Positions 42,611 to 53,560 of a stretch of DNA of 64,000 nucleotides are shown piece by piece. A model generated the notes under the pieces. The model was not told where the DNA came from, did not search any database, and worked only from the letters and a program-made list of their open reading frames with translations. The position numbers were made by a program, and so were the translations under genes. How positions within the stretch are numbered: the stretch's first letter is position 1; the number at the start of each line of letters is the position of its first letter. This DNA is from Cichorium intybus (taxonomy: Eukaryota > Streptophyta > Magnoliopsida > Asterales > Asteraceae), in assembly GCA_023525715.1 (NCBI GenBank), contig CM042013.1, positions 73,672,994 to 73,736,993 of the forward strand. The letters are read 5' to 3'.

Positions 42611-44985
42611 TGTATTTTGATACATGTTATTTGCAGATACGATTACTCACTGAGCTTTGTAGCTCATACCGTTTGTTAAATGTCCCTGCAGGTTAGTATA
42701 ACCCTGATAAGGGTAAGGATAAAGTCCGTGACTCAAGAAGTGGACTTGTAGATGCTGTCTGTAGCAGCCCGGCTTCAAAGGAGACTATGGTATTTTATAC
42801 TCTCCTTGATACACTTGTACCCGTGTTTATTAAAATATACCCCTTTGTTATGGTTTTATGTATTGAAACCTTGGTTTTAAATGAAAAAAATTTTCAGGGG
42901 TGTTTTGTTTTAAAAGCCGGGTGTTACAATTGTGTTAAACATGTATAACTACTTTAGGTCTTGAAAAGGGGAACCAACAATGAAAATCTTGTCTGAGAAT
43001 GAAATTGTATACCTATATTCCTTTCATTCTCTAAGGATTTAATGTACTGAAACTGTATTCATGTCATTATTGTCATTCTCTAAGGATTTAATGTAATAAA
43101 ACTCCTGTAATGGTTTAAGAATACATAAAAAGTTAGTAAGTATGAATATGTTAGCATAATCATGTCATTCTCTAAGAATTAACAGAAATTACAAATAAAC
43201 AAAGTGTGGAAATGAATATTTGATCTGTGATTCTCTTAGAATAAAGTAACAAAAGCCTGCAATATTGGCATAATCTAAGAATGAAGAAACATAAAACTAC
43301 AAATATTAACTAGGTTTTTTTGACAGAAATATATTATCTGTATATTGTGTGCATTCTTGTCATTCTCTAATGTCTCTAATGTATTAATTAACTAGGCTTT
43401 TGACAGAAATCACTGAGAAATAATGAATTGAAGTTACAAAAACTGCATTCCTGTCATTCTATAAGCATCAATTAACAAAAATGCATTCATGTGCTTCTCT
43501 AAGAATATAATGTATGTTATTCTCTAAGAATGAGAAAAGATAATATGTATATTGTCTGCATTCTTGTAATTATGTAATGTATGTTATTCTTAAAGAATGA
43601 GATAAAATAATCCTTTTCATTATTGTCTGCATAATCCTCTATATTATCTGTATATTGTTTGATAGTTTAAACATTTGTTTGCATACGTTTGACTGTTTGT
43701 TATGACTAGTTTGCATACGTTTGACTGTTTGTTATAACTGGTTTTTACAGGCACTACAGAAGTTATGGGAGTTCTCAGCTCAGTTAAAAAAAGCAAAGAC
43801 AAAAGGATAACCAACATTTCACCTAAAAACATAAGGATGGAAAAAAATCAAAAAAACAACCACTTAAAGATAAAGACTACAAGAAAGGGGGCAAAAGAAA
43901 GTCTAAAAAGTTTAGCAGTGATGATGAGAATGAAGATGATGGTGTGAAGAAAAAGAAAAAGAAAAGAAAAGTGACTGAAGACAAAGGAAAAGTTCTCAAA
44001 TCAAGAATGACCCCAATTAAATTTTCAGAAGCAGTGAAAAGTTTATCAAGTACACAAAAAGAAGCAGTACATAGAATGGGATTAGGTAGCCTATTAGAGG
44101 TTAACATTGATAAGTCAGCAGCTAATCTAAATTACTACCTCCTAGACCATTATGATCCTTTGTCAAATGTATTAGTGTTAGAGAATGGGGCGGTAGAGAT
44201 AACAAAAGAGAGAATCCATGACATGTTAGGGATTTCAAAAGAAGGATTAAATTTAAACACTTTACCCTCCTGTGACCAAGAAGATAAATTGCTAAATGAT
44301 TGGAAGGCCCAATTTCCTTCTAAGAAATACTCTAGCACCGCATTCCTAACTCTAATTAAAAGATCAAATGTTGATAACCAATTGTTTATGTTAAACTTCC
44401 TGATGTTGTTTATAAACACTTTTGTTGAATCAAAACTAATGGGTACAAGTAACATTCAAGCTTTGGATAAGCTTGTTCTGATTGAAGATTATTCAAGAAT
44501 AGACTGGTGCAACAATATCCTTCAAAGCTTGCAAACAATGAAGGAGTTGTGGAAAAAAGAAGACCCAAACTGTTATTACACTAGACCAATAACAGTTCTT
44601 CTGGTAAGTATCCTTAATTAATATTTATTAATATTTATTAAACTGTTTTTAAAACTTAAAATTAAAAACATGTCATTGGTAATTTTGGATTACTATTAAA
44701 GTTTAATACTAATATTAATGAACTAACAATATTTCCATGCCTTTACAGTTGATATATATCTTTTCAATAAACACATCCAACATAACCAAATTTAGGAAAC
44801 GAACACCCTTCATAAACTATGTTACAGGAGACAAAATCAAACAATTGGAAGACTATGAGATAGAGAATAATGTCCTCATAAAGGGACAATTCGTGTGAGT
44901 TGAAGATGGTCAAGATTCTGAAGAAAAGTCAGGGAATACTGAGAATGATGCAGATGATAGCTTTCATGAATTCCAAGATGAGGAG

Positions 44986-45640
44986 GTACACACTATTTAA
45001 ATTTACATAAATAGAGAATGGTCAGATAATGCAATGTTTTTATAGTTGCATATACACTTAAAATCAGATTTACATATGAAATTAACTGGCATTCTCAGAG
45101 AATGACAATCATAGATTCACTTAGAATGAGATTTACACTTGATATTAAATCTCATTCCCAGAGAATGACATGTGTACATTCACATAGAATTAGTTGGAAT
45201 GTTATTAAAAGTACAAGTAAACTAGTATATTCCATGAGAAAAACAGATACACATGTTATTAATATATATTGAACTGTTTTTAAAACTTATGTTTAAAATT
45301 GCACATTCGCTGTTAAGAATGTACACATGTCATTCTCAGAGAATGACAATCATAGATTGACTTAGAATGAGATTTACACTTAATAAAATAAATATATTCT
45401 CCTCCTGGTGTGATCAAAATAAAATAAAGTAGTTGAGGTTTAATAAATGATAATTAAAATATTCAAACATACATTGTATACACAAACTAATGTACTGATA
45501 CGTATATTAATAAACCAGTTTCATTAAGCTCCATCTTTATTCTCAATGAACTAAAAGCTAGAACAACCAACATGAAATCATCATACTTTTTAAAACATAA
45601 TCGAATGCCAAGCCATAAGGATTTCAGCATATCTAATAAA
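44986..45640. other. Intron-like or intergenic AT-rich sequence with palindromes
   Basis: Follows a splice-donor-like GTACAC. Contains CATTCTCAGAGAATGAC at about 45090 and 45333 and CATTCCCAGAGAATGAC at 45146, matching motifs in intron 1 of the preceding gene. No exon recognised. Confidence 0.45.
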
Positions 45641-45649
45641 ACTTTTACA

Positions 45650-45799
45650 ATTTTTTATTTTATTTTTACCAACCGACCAGAGATATATTTACACATTGGG
45701 ATTGTGTAAGTGTAGCTATGTCAAATTCGGATGTTTCACTAAGACTATCCCCATCTATAAATATATATTTGGTCGGTTGGTAAAAATAAAATAAAAAAT
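45650..45799. mobile_element. 150-bp perfect-arm hairpin, MITE candidate
   Basis: The 30 bases at 45650-45679 (ending ACCAACCGACCA) are the exact reverse complement of 45770-45799. A 90-bp loop separates them. No target duplication could be fixed because the outer bases are A/T runs. It could also be a small-RNA precursor-like foldback. Confidence 0.6.
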
Positions 45800-47085
45800 A
45801 ATATAATCATCAAAATCCAACCAACTGGTTTGTGGTGGAGAGCTCAAGTCGGCCACTTCCTATTTAGTGTTTGTTGTCACGTGGCATCTTCCAAATGGAC
45901 TATATATAATTTGTTTTGTTTTGTAACCAATATTTGTATCTTGATTTTCGTTAATTAATTTTTTATTTTTCCTAAACTAAATATATAGTAAATTGTAATA
46001 TATTTTTTTTCTATAAATAGACACCAATATCAATATACTTTTACATGTATATTTATATTATATATATTTTTAGTACTTCAAAATAATGGAAATTTATCTT
46101 ATCTTTACAGAAAATAATTATTTTTAATAGTTTCAATAATTTTTATTAATTTTTATTCAAAGAATATAAAATTATAAATTATATTTATTTAATAAAAAAT
46201 TGATTTGGATTAAGTTGTTAATGAGAGTGAATGTTTGGGTTTAGTTGGGTTGTATATGTGGAAGAAAGAGAAACTAGTTTTTTAATAGATAGTTAGGTTG
46301 AGTTTGGTTGTGGATGAGGATATTCTTATATGGGTTTGATTATTGTCTGAGAAAATTTTGGGTTTGTATGGGTTTGATTATTGTTTGAGCAAATTTTGGG
46401 TTTGTCAATTTCTTTTTACCAAGTACCAACAACATAAGTGTGATCCACCGGAAACAAAAAGCAAATTAAATGTGGATATATTTGAAACAAAAAGCATCTC
46501 GTATTACACAGTATGTTAACAAAAAGCAAACTAAATGTGAGTTTGATGATATATGTTTTTTGAAAAAAGAACATCTTTTTAAACTATATTTTGCTTACAA
46601 AGAATTTATAATAATTTGTACAACCCATGATCATGTGCAAGTGCTTCCATTCATATAGGTTTTACAACTAAGACTTGTGCGGCCTAAACACAATATAAAA
46701 GATTTGGATATCTATACGAGTGTATGAATTGTGTTGGAATTTTAGAAATATCTCACGTCTCGTTGGCTTTTGTAAACACATAGTGTGGTGCTCGTGTGAT
46801 GGTTTGGGTGTCACCTAGCATAGGAGTATAAGAGTTCTTAAGGCCTCTGTCTATATGATATATGATATATTATAGTGCTTTGTGCTATCTCATATAATCA
46901 TCACCCAAACATGATCTCTTGGAATTTGTACAATGCAATCAGACCGACCAGGCTTTGTCTATACGAGGTTGGACAGTCCGAACAATCAGTATTTGTTCTA
47001 TCATATTTTGAAGCTTTGGGCGTTATTTTGAAGCATCGGATAGTTCCTAAACAAAGCTTTTCTATAAACCATGCCAAGACTATGC
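45800..47085. other. AT-rich intergenic sequence
   Basis: No supported gene. A 38-bp tandem duplication (TGGGTTTGATTATTGT start) lies at about 46331-46406. Confidence 0.5.
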
Positions 47086-47089
47086 TTTT

Positions 47090-47783
47090 TTACCGAACCA
47101 AAGCAGACTTTATTTGAAATGTTTTTTCCATAATTGATGCGAACAAAGACCGAATCAAGAAACGAATGCGGAAATGTTTTTTCCATAATTGATGCGAACA
47201 AAGACCGAATCAAGAAACGAATGCGGAAAAGATTTTCATGGTTTATTGTTTGTTGAACTTTCCAAGAATTTGATATGTATGATTAAAAAAGTCAACCAGT
47301 AACTTCAAGTCATGAAGACAGCCATGAGCCAACAAGTCTTCCAAGAATCCATTATTGTGTTTACTGTACAATCTAGAGTGCAACAATGTAGAGTGCAACA
47401 ATCTGCTGATGCACTCCGACCTTCTGGTGCATTCTCTATGGTGTAGTCCCCCAAATTCATGTTATTCATACCATGATCTAACTCCATACTTATAAGCGCT
47501 TCTTGTCACATATTAATATGTTTAATTTACTTGGTAAGATATAATGTTTATGTAGTAAATTAATAAATAATGTTCATTAATTAACAACATTTACAACATT
47601 AATACTAATTTGAATTTATAAAAAATAACAAATTTATAAAGAATTGCTCTATCCCATGACTCTTAATATATATGGAAGTATATGAAATAATTTCCACATT
47701 GTAGAATCCAATAACTGCTCTTCTCTCCTTTTTGATGCCTTTCTTGTCAACAGCTCTCATTTATGATACAAGTTGTTTAAGCA
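47090..47783. repeat. Diverged duplicate of the segment at 52996-53560
   Basis: Colinear blocks shared with 52996-53560: GAACCAAAGCA, TTATTTGAAATG, GTTTGTTGAA, TTTCCAAG, ATGATTAAAAAAGTC, AAGCCAACAAG-like, ATCCATTATTGTGTT, GTACAATCTA, GATGCACTC, AATTTCCAC, AATCCAATAA-like, GCTCTTCTC, TTTTGATGCC-like, TCAACAGCTC. Since the second copy lies a few kb downstream of the immune-receptor gene, this may be the relic of a tandem duplication. Includes a perfect 55-bp tandem duplication at 47120-47229. Confidence 0.7.
47120..47229. repeat. 55-bp tandem duplication
   Basis: TGTTTTTTCCATAATTGATG at 47120 recurs at 47175 with identical following sequence through CGAATGCGGAAA; absent from the related copy at 53030. 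Confidence 0.9.
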
Positions 47784-48048
47784 CCAAAAATAAGACAACA
47801 ACAAATTCAAACAACAAGGCAGACTCCCAAGGCATGGGGGAAAGTCATTGACAAGTTCAGAAAAGTAAGAAAAGTACAAGACCCGCTCTGAAAAAAATAC
47901 AGTAGGGAACAGAGAAGAACAACCGTATTCAAGTTCTCATGGGAGTGAATCGTATGCACAAAAGCGATATAAAGAAGTACAATTTTTTAAGTATTTGAGG
48001 AGTTATTAATAATTCTATGAAGTTTTTATTAAATCTTGTTGTTTATAG

Positions 48049-48716
48049 GTCAAAGCAGCCAGGAAGACTAGTCATGTAGAAGGATGGAAAAAAAAGCCAC
48101 TTTAAGGAAGGCCGTGGTTGGATGAATGATCGTGCACGAGCTGATTAAGTTAAATTTTTAGAAATATGTTTTATTAGGTTTTTTTTTTGTGTAACATATT
48201 GATATGCAATTTAGTGTCGATTATCTGTTTTGCAATTGAAAAAGCATTGCATATATTGAAATATGATAATTGTTATTGTTATTATTTATAAGTAACATTT
48301 TATAGCAGTTATGCTGTCGAAATTTAGATATAAAATCTAATGTACGTTTGTTGTTTTGTTTATTATAGGATAAAATCCAAGCTGAGTATAAACCTATGTT
48401 AGAGGAAGCTAGCGGTGACGAGTCACGAGTTGATGAGATTGAATGCCTTAAACGTGCACTTGGAGAAAGGCGTGGCCATACACGGGGAGTCGGTAGAAAA
48501 GTGAATACTGTCCCAACTTACTACGCACCGAGCATTTCATCATAAACCCAAAACATCAATCAAACGATCCAACAGTTGACTCAACAATTAAGTCAACAAT
48601 TTAATCAACAAATGTAAACAATGTTTTCCCAACAAAACATTCCACAACCGTTGCAAACCTTTCAACTTGAAATTGATCCAACACAACTACAACCTATAAA
48701 CATTCAATTCTTGTAG
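48049..48716 (+). pseudogene. CACTA (En/Spm-type) transposase C-terminal remnant
   Basis: Two exon-like pieces with intact-looking acceptor sites. From 48049 (after TTTATAG) the reading KSHFKEGRGWMNDRARAD appears after a frame change. From about 48370 (after TTATTATAG) it reads KIQAEYKPMLEEASGDESRVDE, then ALGERRGHTRGVGRKV and a Gln-rich tail (QTIQQLTQQLSQQFNQQ) with stops. This order (a KDG-W-N-RA-type motif, an E/D-rich helix, G..RG.G..V, a Gln-rich coiled coil) is that of the plant transposase Ptta/En/Spm C-terminal region. No TIRs beginning CACTA were found nearby. Confidence 0.6.
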
Positions 48717-48779
48717 TGACGACTTTTTTCGTTCCTATAGCTACGACTTTTTTCATTCCTATAGCCTTCGATTCTTGTA

Positions 48780-49802
48780 CTATCGTTACTTTGAGTAAAC
48801 TCTATGCCATCTTGACAATCGTTCGGTTTCGCCTCTCTACAACACCATTTTGCTGTGGTGAATATGGTGTCGTTAGATGTCATGAAATCTCATTCTCTTA
48901 ACCGTAATCTTCAAATCTGTTTGAGGAAATTCTCTTCCCCGGTCGGTTTTACATGCTAGTAATTTTTCACCGGTTTCATTCTCGACTAAAGCCCAAAATC
49001 ACTTAAAGCAATCGAATACCTCATATTTTGTTTTTAACATGAAAGTTCACATTACTCTTGAATAATCATCAACTAACATTAGAAAATAACAATTACTGGC
49101 GGGTGTTGGTGGTGTGAATGCACCGCAAATGTCACCTTGGACGAGTTACATACCTTTTGGGCTCTAAAATTGGCATGTGACGGGAAGGCTATACGTGCTT
49201 GTTTACTGATCATGCATCCTTTATAGAGTCGAATTGGTGGGTTAGTTCTAGGTAGAACAATGACCATATATATTTTTGTCAATCATCGTTTCATGGCTTG
49301 AAAGTTAACGTTGACCCAGTCGTTTGTGACAAAGCCAGAATCTTTTGCAAGAAAACAAGTTTGCTTTACTCCTTTTAGAGGTATCGTACATCCTATTGTA
49401 GGATTATTTTACCTTTATAAGAAGCTCACTCATTTTTTCATAGACCCATAAAAGTTCTCCATGCATGACAACTTTATTTCCACCTCAAGCAAGTTGACCC
49501 AGGATATTGCACCGGAGACTTGGAATATAATAAACATCACGTAAAGCTTACCCTTCTCCATTTTTGTTGCAGAATTGTACCGATCATTTGCCCTCTATAA
49601 ACACCCTCGAACCATCACCAAACTTCACATTACCTTTGATACTTTTATCTAGTTCATAGAACTTTGATTTTTGCCCCGTCTTGTGGCTGCTTGCCCCGCT
49701 ATCCAAGTACCAAATATTCAAGTTTGAACCCCTTGTTTGCATAATCAATAACTTTGGTGTTAAATTTTCTTCATTGATAAGAACTTCTCCAAGCACGACC
49801 AC
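48780..49802 (-). pseudogene. pol: Ale-like copia protease/integrase remnant
   Basis: Protease signature IWYLDSGASSHKTG at 49802-49584 with GDGS downstream. A GAG-pre-integrase remnant lies near 49282-49140 (PRTNPPIRLYKGCMISKQAR). An integrase end lies near 48920-48790 with YSPQQNG and ERRNRTI on the minus strand. Several shifts separate them and no RT follows. Confidence 0.75.
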
Positions 49803-50106
49803 GAGTAATATTGGTTCATTTTCGTGAGTTTGAGAGAGGTTTGCTTCCTGGTTTCTGTCCCTTCATGGCTTTGACACACTAATGCAAAAAGCCCATAATC
49901 CTCCCCTACAACCTTACCTGCCTTCGGAATTAAGTGGTTGATGCTTCTAGTTCGATGATGATGACTCGCCACCTCCTATTATTTCGACTTGGCCATCCAT
50001 TCGTCATGAGTGAGCAAGTGTTCATTCTCTTCATTTTCTATGGGTTCACGAATCTTTTCTTTATGAGTCTCTAGTTTACTTATCACCTCCTTGACAGACA
50101 TGGTAT

Positions 50107-50715
50107 CTATTTCACCAAATTTCTCGATTGTAGAGGCGATTTTGAGAATTTCCATTGGAATTTTATGAAGTAGTTTTTAAACATGTATCCCTCATAGACT
50201 TTATCTCCCAAGGCCTGAATATTATTCACCAGATTGTTTAACTTCATAGCAAAGTCTTCAAGCGAATCTGTCTCATTCATCTTCAATGTCCCGAACTTAT
50301 CCTTTAACGTCTGCACCTTTGCATTTTTTAGTCTCTCTGCACCCATATACTTGATCTTGAGAGTCTCCAATGCCTCCTTCGCTGATTCTTTCTCATACTT
50401 GATCTTGAAAGTCTCCAATGCCTTCTTCGCTGATTCTTTCTCTGCTGACGAAAATAGCAACTCTTTCATAATTATTTGATAAATTGCTTCCATAGTCATA
50501 TTATCTTTATGCACCTCCACAATTTCTTAAAGAGTTTTTAGGTTATGTGCTTGCATGAAGCCTTTTATCTTAATTTCCTGTGCTTGCATAAAGCCTTTCA
50601 TCTTAATTTCCCATGCAGTGTAGTTGCTTTTGGTGAGCATCGGATAGTGGAGCGTAACTTGCCTTTCTTTGTTCTTGGAGACTTCCATTGTGTTACGGGG
50701 CATATACTTCGGCAT
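50107..50715 (-). pseudogene. gag: Ale-like copia Gag remnant with internal tandem duplications
   Basis: N-terminal piece 50715-50527 (MEVSKNKERQVTLHYPMLTK, then NYTAWEIKMKGFMQA) and UBN2-type piece 50520-50107 (AERLKNAKVQTLKDKFGTLK, SLEDFAMKLNNLVNNIQALG) are separated by a stop. About 36 bp are duplicated near 50545-50620 (GFMQA twice) and 45 bp near 50345-50445 (KESAK.ALET.KIKY twice). Confidence 0.8.
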
Positions 50716-50729
50716 TCACCGGTGAAAAC

Positions 50730-50742
50730 GGCTCTGATACCA
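50730..50742 (-). promoter_or_regulatory. Ale-like copia primer binding site
   Basis: Minus-strand TGGTATCAGAGCC next to the LTR end (CTCCCATCA), initiator tRNA-Met type. Confidence 0.85.
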
Positions 50743-50744
50743 AA

Positions 50745-51037
50745 TGATGGGAGAGAATTAAAGGGTGATTAAAGCATCAAAATTAAGCTATACGTGACTA
50801 TGAAATACAGAGGAACAACGGAGGTTTTGTGGGGGCAATTTTATGTGTTTATGTCATTGCCAAAGCAACAGACGATAAGCAAATAAATAGCAAATTCGAT
50901 CCAAAAAGTTGGAACTTCTTCACTAATTCAACCACTGCCAACATGGTTTTTAACCAAATCAAACATATAAAAGGAAAGACTAAAATACCCGTTAAAGAAA
51001 TTTCCGTGACTTTATCAAGCTTGGATTAACACCAACA
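50745..51037 (-). repeat. Ale-like copia 5' LTR (about 293 bp)
   Basis: Plus strand TGATGGGAGAG to ACACCAACA, next to the primer binding site; length fits the short LTRs of this lineage. The right boundary is inferred from the TG...CA form, without a second LTR. Confidence 0.65.
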
Positions 51038-51497
51038 GCATTAACCTATGATTCTTCATTCATTGTTGTGTAATTTCATATTTAGCACTCCCCATTCTCC
51101 TACATTCCAAGTTATGCCCTCAACACTCTCGACATAGACATTTTCAACATAGACATCTAAATGGTTATGAATACTCTAGTGTCATAGTTGGAGATAATGC
51201 AAACATAGATTAATTAAATCATCCTTGAATTATTTGAAAATCTCATATAACACCAAAGATTGTGAAACATAAACATTCCCTTTAAAATATTCCTCAAAAT
51301 TATCACCAACCCAAGTAATAGGCAAGTAAGTTGAACCTTCTTTTATTCATATCATTTAAACCATCCTATCAACTTCTATTTGATTTGAAGTCCAAATGAA
51401 GCCCAAGTGTCATGATTTAATACACTTCATATTCATATTGTGCAATAAGAAAGACCCGATTACAAAGAATATCATTCCATTTACTACCAATGAAATA
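51038..51497. other. Unassigned intergenic sequence
   Basis: About 460 bp, AT-rich, no supported feature. Confidence 0.5.
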
Positions 51498-52956
51498 TGT
51501 AACATCTGTAATTTGGGCCTAATAGTTTGACCAACTTTGGAAAACATGTTTTTTTGAGAATAAAATAAAATAAATTAAATTAAATAGAATTAAAAGTTGG
51601 AATAAATAAAAGAAGTTTATGGTATATATACAACGTCAATTAGATGTTAAAAGGCTATGTAAATCTGATAAAAAGAATGAACTCTTGAGAAAAAAAGACT
51701 AAATAAGTGAAAACTTGAGAAACATGTAAAGCACATTTAGACTTATTTTAAAATCCATATGTGATCAAAACAAATATATAAATCATAAAGATGTGTCCAT
51801 TAGTTAGAATTAGAATTTAAGACCATTTGGAGAAATTTTAGTACGAGGGATTAAAATTGTCAAATTCTTGAAAATTATTATTTGGGGAAAATAAAAAATT
51901 TGGAAAATATTAATGTTACGAATAATTAATTAAAGCATAATTATGAGTTTCTTAATTTAGGAATGAGTTATGGTATTCTTTTGAGACATAAATGGAAATA
52001 GAGATTAGATGACAATGATGCCAAAGTTAGCCTTAACCAACATTTGACTTAGCCTAAGAGACTTATTGTTAAGAAATAGACTCCTTGTAGTTAGTAGTTA
52101 GCATATTAACTAAATGACTTAAAAATGAATTATAGGAGAATTTGGGCAAAATAGGAAAAAGGGGCATTAGAAGGGCTATAGTTGTCAAATGGGCAAGCAT
52201 ATGGAAGAACTAGTTCATTTGAGAGGGAATCCAGTTATGGAGAGGAGAGGGAAAGCTCTAATTAGCTATTTGAAGCTTTGGTTAAGATTGGTGCTAATTT
52301 GATCATCTATTAGTGACAACATTTAGATTTTAGCTTCCTTGAGGGCTTATCTTGTGTTTTTCCTCATCAAAATTCGAATTCTAGGATTTGGATTATCACA
52401 AATCCAAAAGTTTAAAAACTAAAGCTTAGGATGTTTTGAAGTTATTTGAATCATATAATGATCACCTAATGTTCATTTCTATCATCCTTGGATTATAATG
52501 AGCTAAATGAGTTTTATAAGGTTTTGAGACTCAATTAATGGTGGATTCAAAATTGATTTTAGCAAATGGATGCTTGTTATGTTTTAGAACTCCTTTTAAT
52601 GATTCTAAACCAAACTAATGAATCTACTACTACATGGTTTCTTCATGATTTGAACTCATTCATAAACTTCAAGTTGTAATCTAGCTCTATTGGAGGTTTC
52701 TAGTCATAGCTTGAAGTGTGATGAGCTAATGATCCAATATTTATCAATGAATTTTTGCAAATTCAGTTATTATGGTCTTAAAATGTTCAATGGTTGATGA
52801 TTTCATGAGATTATAAGCTTTCATAATGATAGAAGGCTTGAATCAAGCTTATGTTGTTTGACTAGTTTGTTATTGTATAAAATGTTGATTACAAGTTGGA
52901 CCATCTGAACACAGGATCTTTATTCAAATCATATTTTCAAGCCTCAGGTCGTGACA
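51498..52956 (+). repeat. Possible degenerate gypsy LTR
   Basis: Starts TGTAACATCTGTAATTTGGG, like plant gypsy LTRs, and a plausible end is CAGGTCGTGACA at 52956. No matching target duplication (AAATA on the left, GGTCT on the right), no primer site and no second copy are seen. It may simply be AT-rich intergenic DNA. Confidence 0.35.
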
Positions 52957-52995
52957 GGTCTTATTCTGGGCTAAACCAGATCAAGACCGGGCTTT

Positions 52996-53560
52996 TTGAA
53001 CCAAAGCAAATGACACTTATTTGAAATGTTTTTTTCAAGAAATTGATTCGAATAATGATCGAACCAAGAAGCAAATGTGAAATAGAGTTTCATGTGTTAC
53101 TGTTTGTTGAATTTTCCAAGCATCTGATATATATGATTAAAAAAGTCGATCGACAACTTCAAGTTTCATCGGTAGGCATAAGCCAACAAGCCCTCCAATA
53201 ATCCATTATTGTGTTGTATAGTACAATCTAGTGATGCACTCTAGTACATTGAATTCGTCTCATGCATATAAAGTTCTAATGTCATTGTATCAGAACGACA
53301 CTTGCAATTGTCACTTGGCACTCATTTATATGTTTAATTTCCTTTGTAAGATGTACTCCTTATATATTAAATTAATATATAAGTTGAATTTATTAAAAAA
53401 ACATCAAAATAATCCAAGCCAGACAGACTTTCAATATATGTACATTTATATGTGATAATTTCCACTTTGTAGATTCCAATAATTGCTCTTCTCCCCTCCT
53501 TTTCTGATGCCTTCTTTATCAACAGCTCCCTTCTATGGTACAAATTTCTTGAGCTAGTAC
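52996..53560. repeat. Diverged duplicate of the segment at 47090-47783
   Basis: Same ordered blocks as the first copy, in the same orientation, lacking the 55-bp tandem duplication. Lies about 1.3 kb from the 3' end of the immune-receptor gene. Confidence 0.7.

Larger units (their letters stand above)
40260..42928 (+). mobile_element. Solo Ty3/gypsy LTR (2669 bp) in intron 1
   Basis: Begins TGTAACGCC and ends GGGTGTTACA, flanked by the direct 5-bp repeat ATTGT at 40255-40259 and 42929-42933. No internal region is present, so it is a solo LTR left by LTR-LTR recombination. Contains TATAAATA (40592-40599), a very GC-rich patch (41085-41215, repeats of GGCGCGGTGCGCC type) and dense short-hairpin arrays (41690-42610). 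Orientation is plus, by comparison with the LTR at 244-2094. Confidence 0.9.
39717..44985 (+). pseudogene. Multi-exon gene of unknown function, frameshift and stop (Ulp1-like repeat-gene family suspected)
   Basis: Exon 1 39717-39843 (MSGRRSSHRLRENVPLNYSN..., acidic end) has donor GTATGA. Exon 2 is 43751-44603, with acceptor TTTTTACAG and donor GTAAGT; exon 3 is 44749-44985, with acceptor TTTACAG and donor GTACAC. Exon 2 encodes a Lys-rich stretch and a globular part (FSEAVKSLSSTQKEAVHRMG, LENGAVEITKERIHDMLGIS, DYSRIDWCNNILQSL). I recall this N-terminal type from large plant families often carrying a C-terminal Ulp1 protease, but no protease part is present here, so that is tentative. Exon 2 needs a one-base shift at the A7 run near 43839-43846, and exon 3 has TGA at 44896-44898. 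Later exons are not seen. Intron 1 holds a solo LTR. Confidence 0.6.
48717..51037 (-). mobile_element. Degenerate copia element (Ale-like), 5' LTR to integrase only
   Basis: Minus strand: 5' LTR 51037-50745, primer binding site 50742-50730, gag pieces 50715-50107, zinc/protease pieces, integrase end near 48900-48780. RT, RNase H and 3' LTR are missing, so the element is truncated at about 48717. Many frameshifts and stops show it is old. The short LTR and Gag type (VTLHYPMLTKSNYTAWEIKM) suggest the Ale/Retrofit lineage. Confidence 0.8.

Noticed and set aside
51498..52956. Confident solo LTR
   Set aside because: Only the start resembles a gypsy LTR; no target duplication or second copy found, so kept at low confidence.
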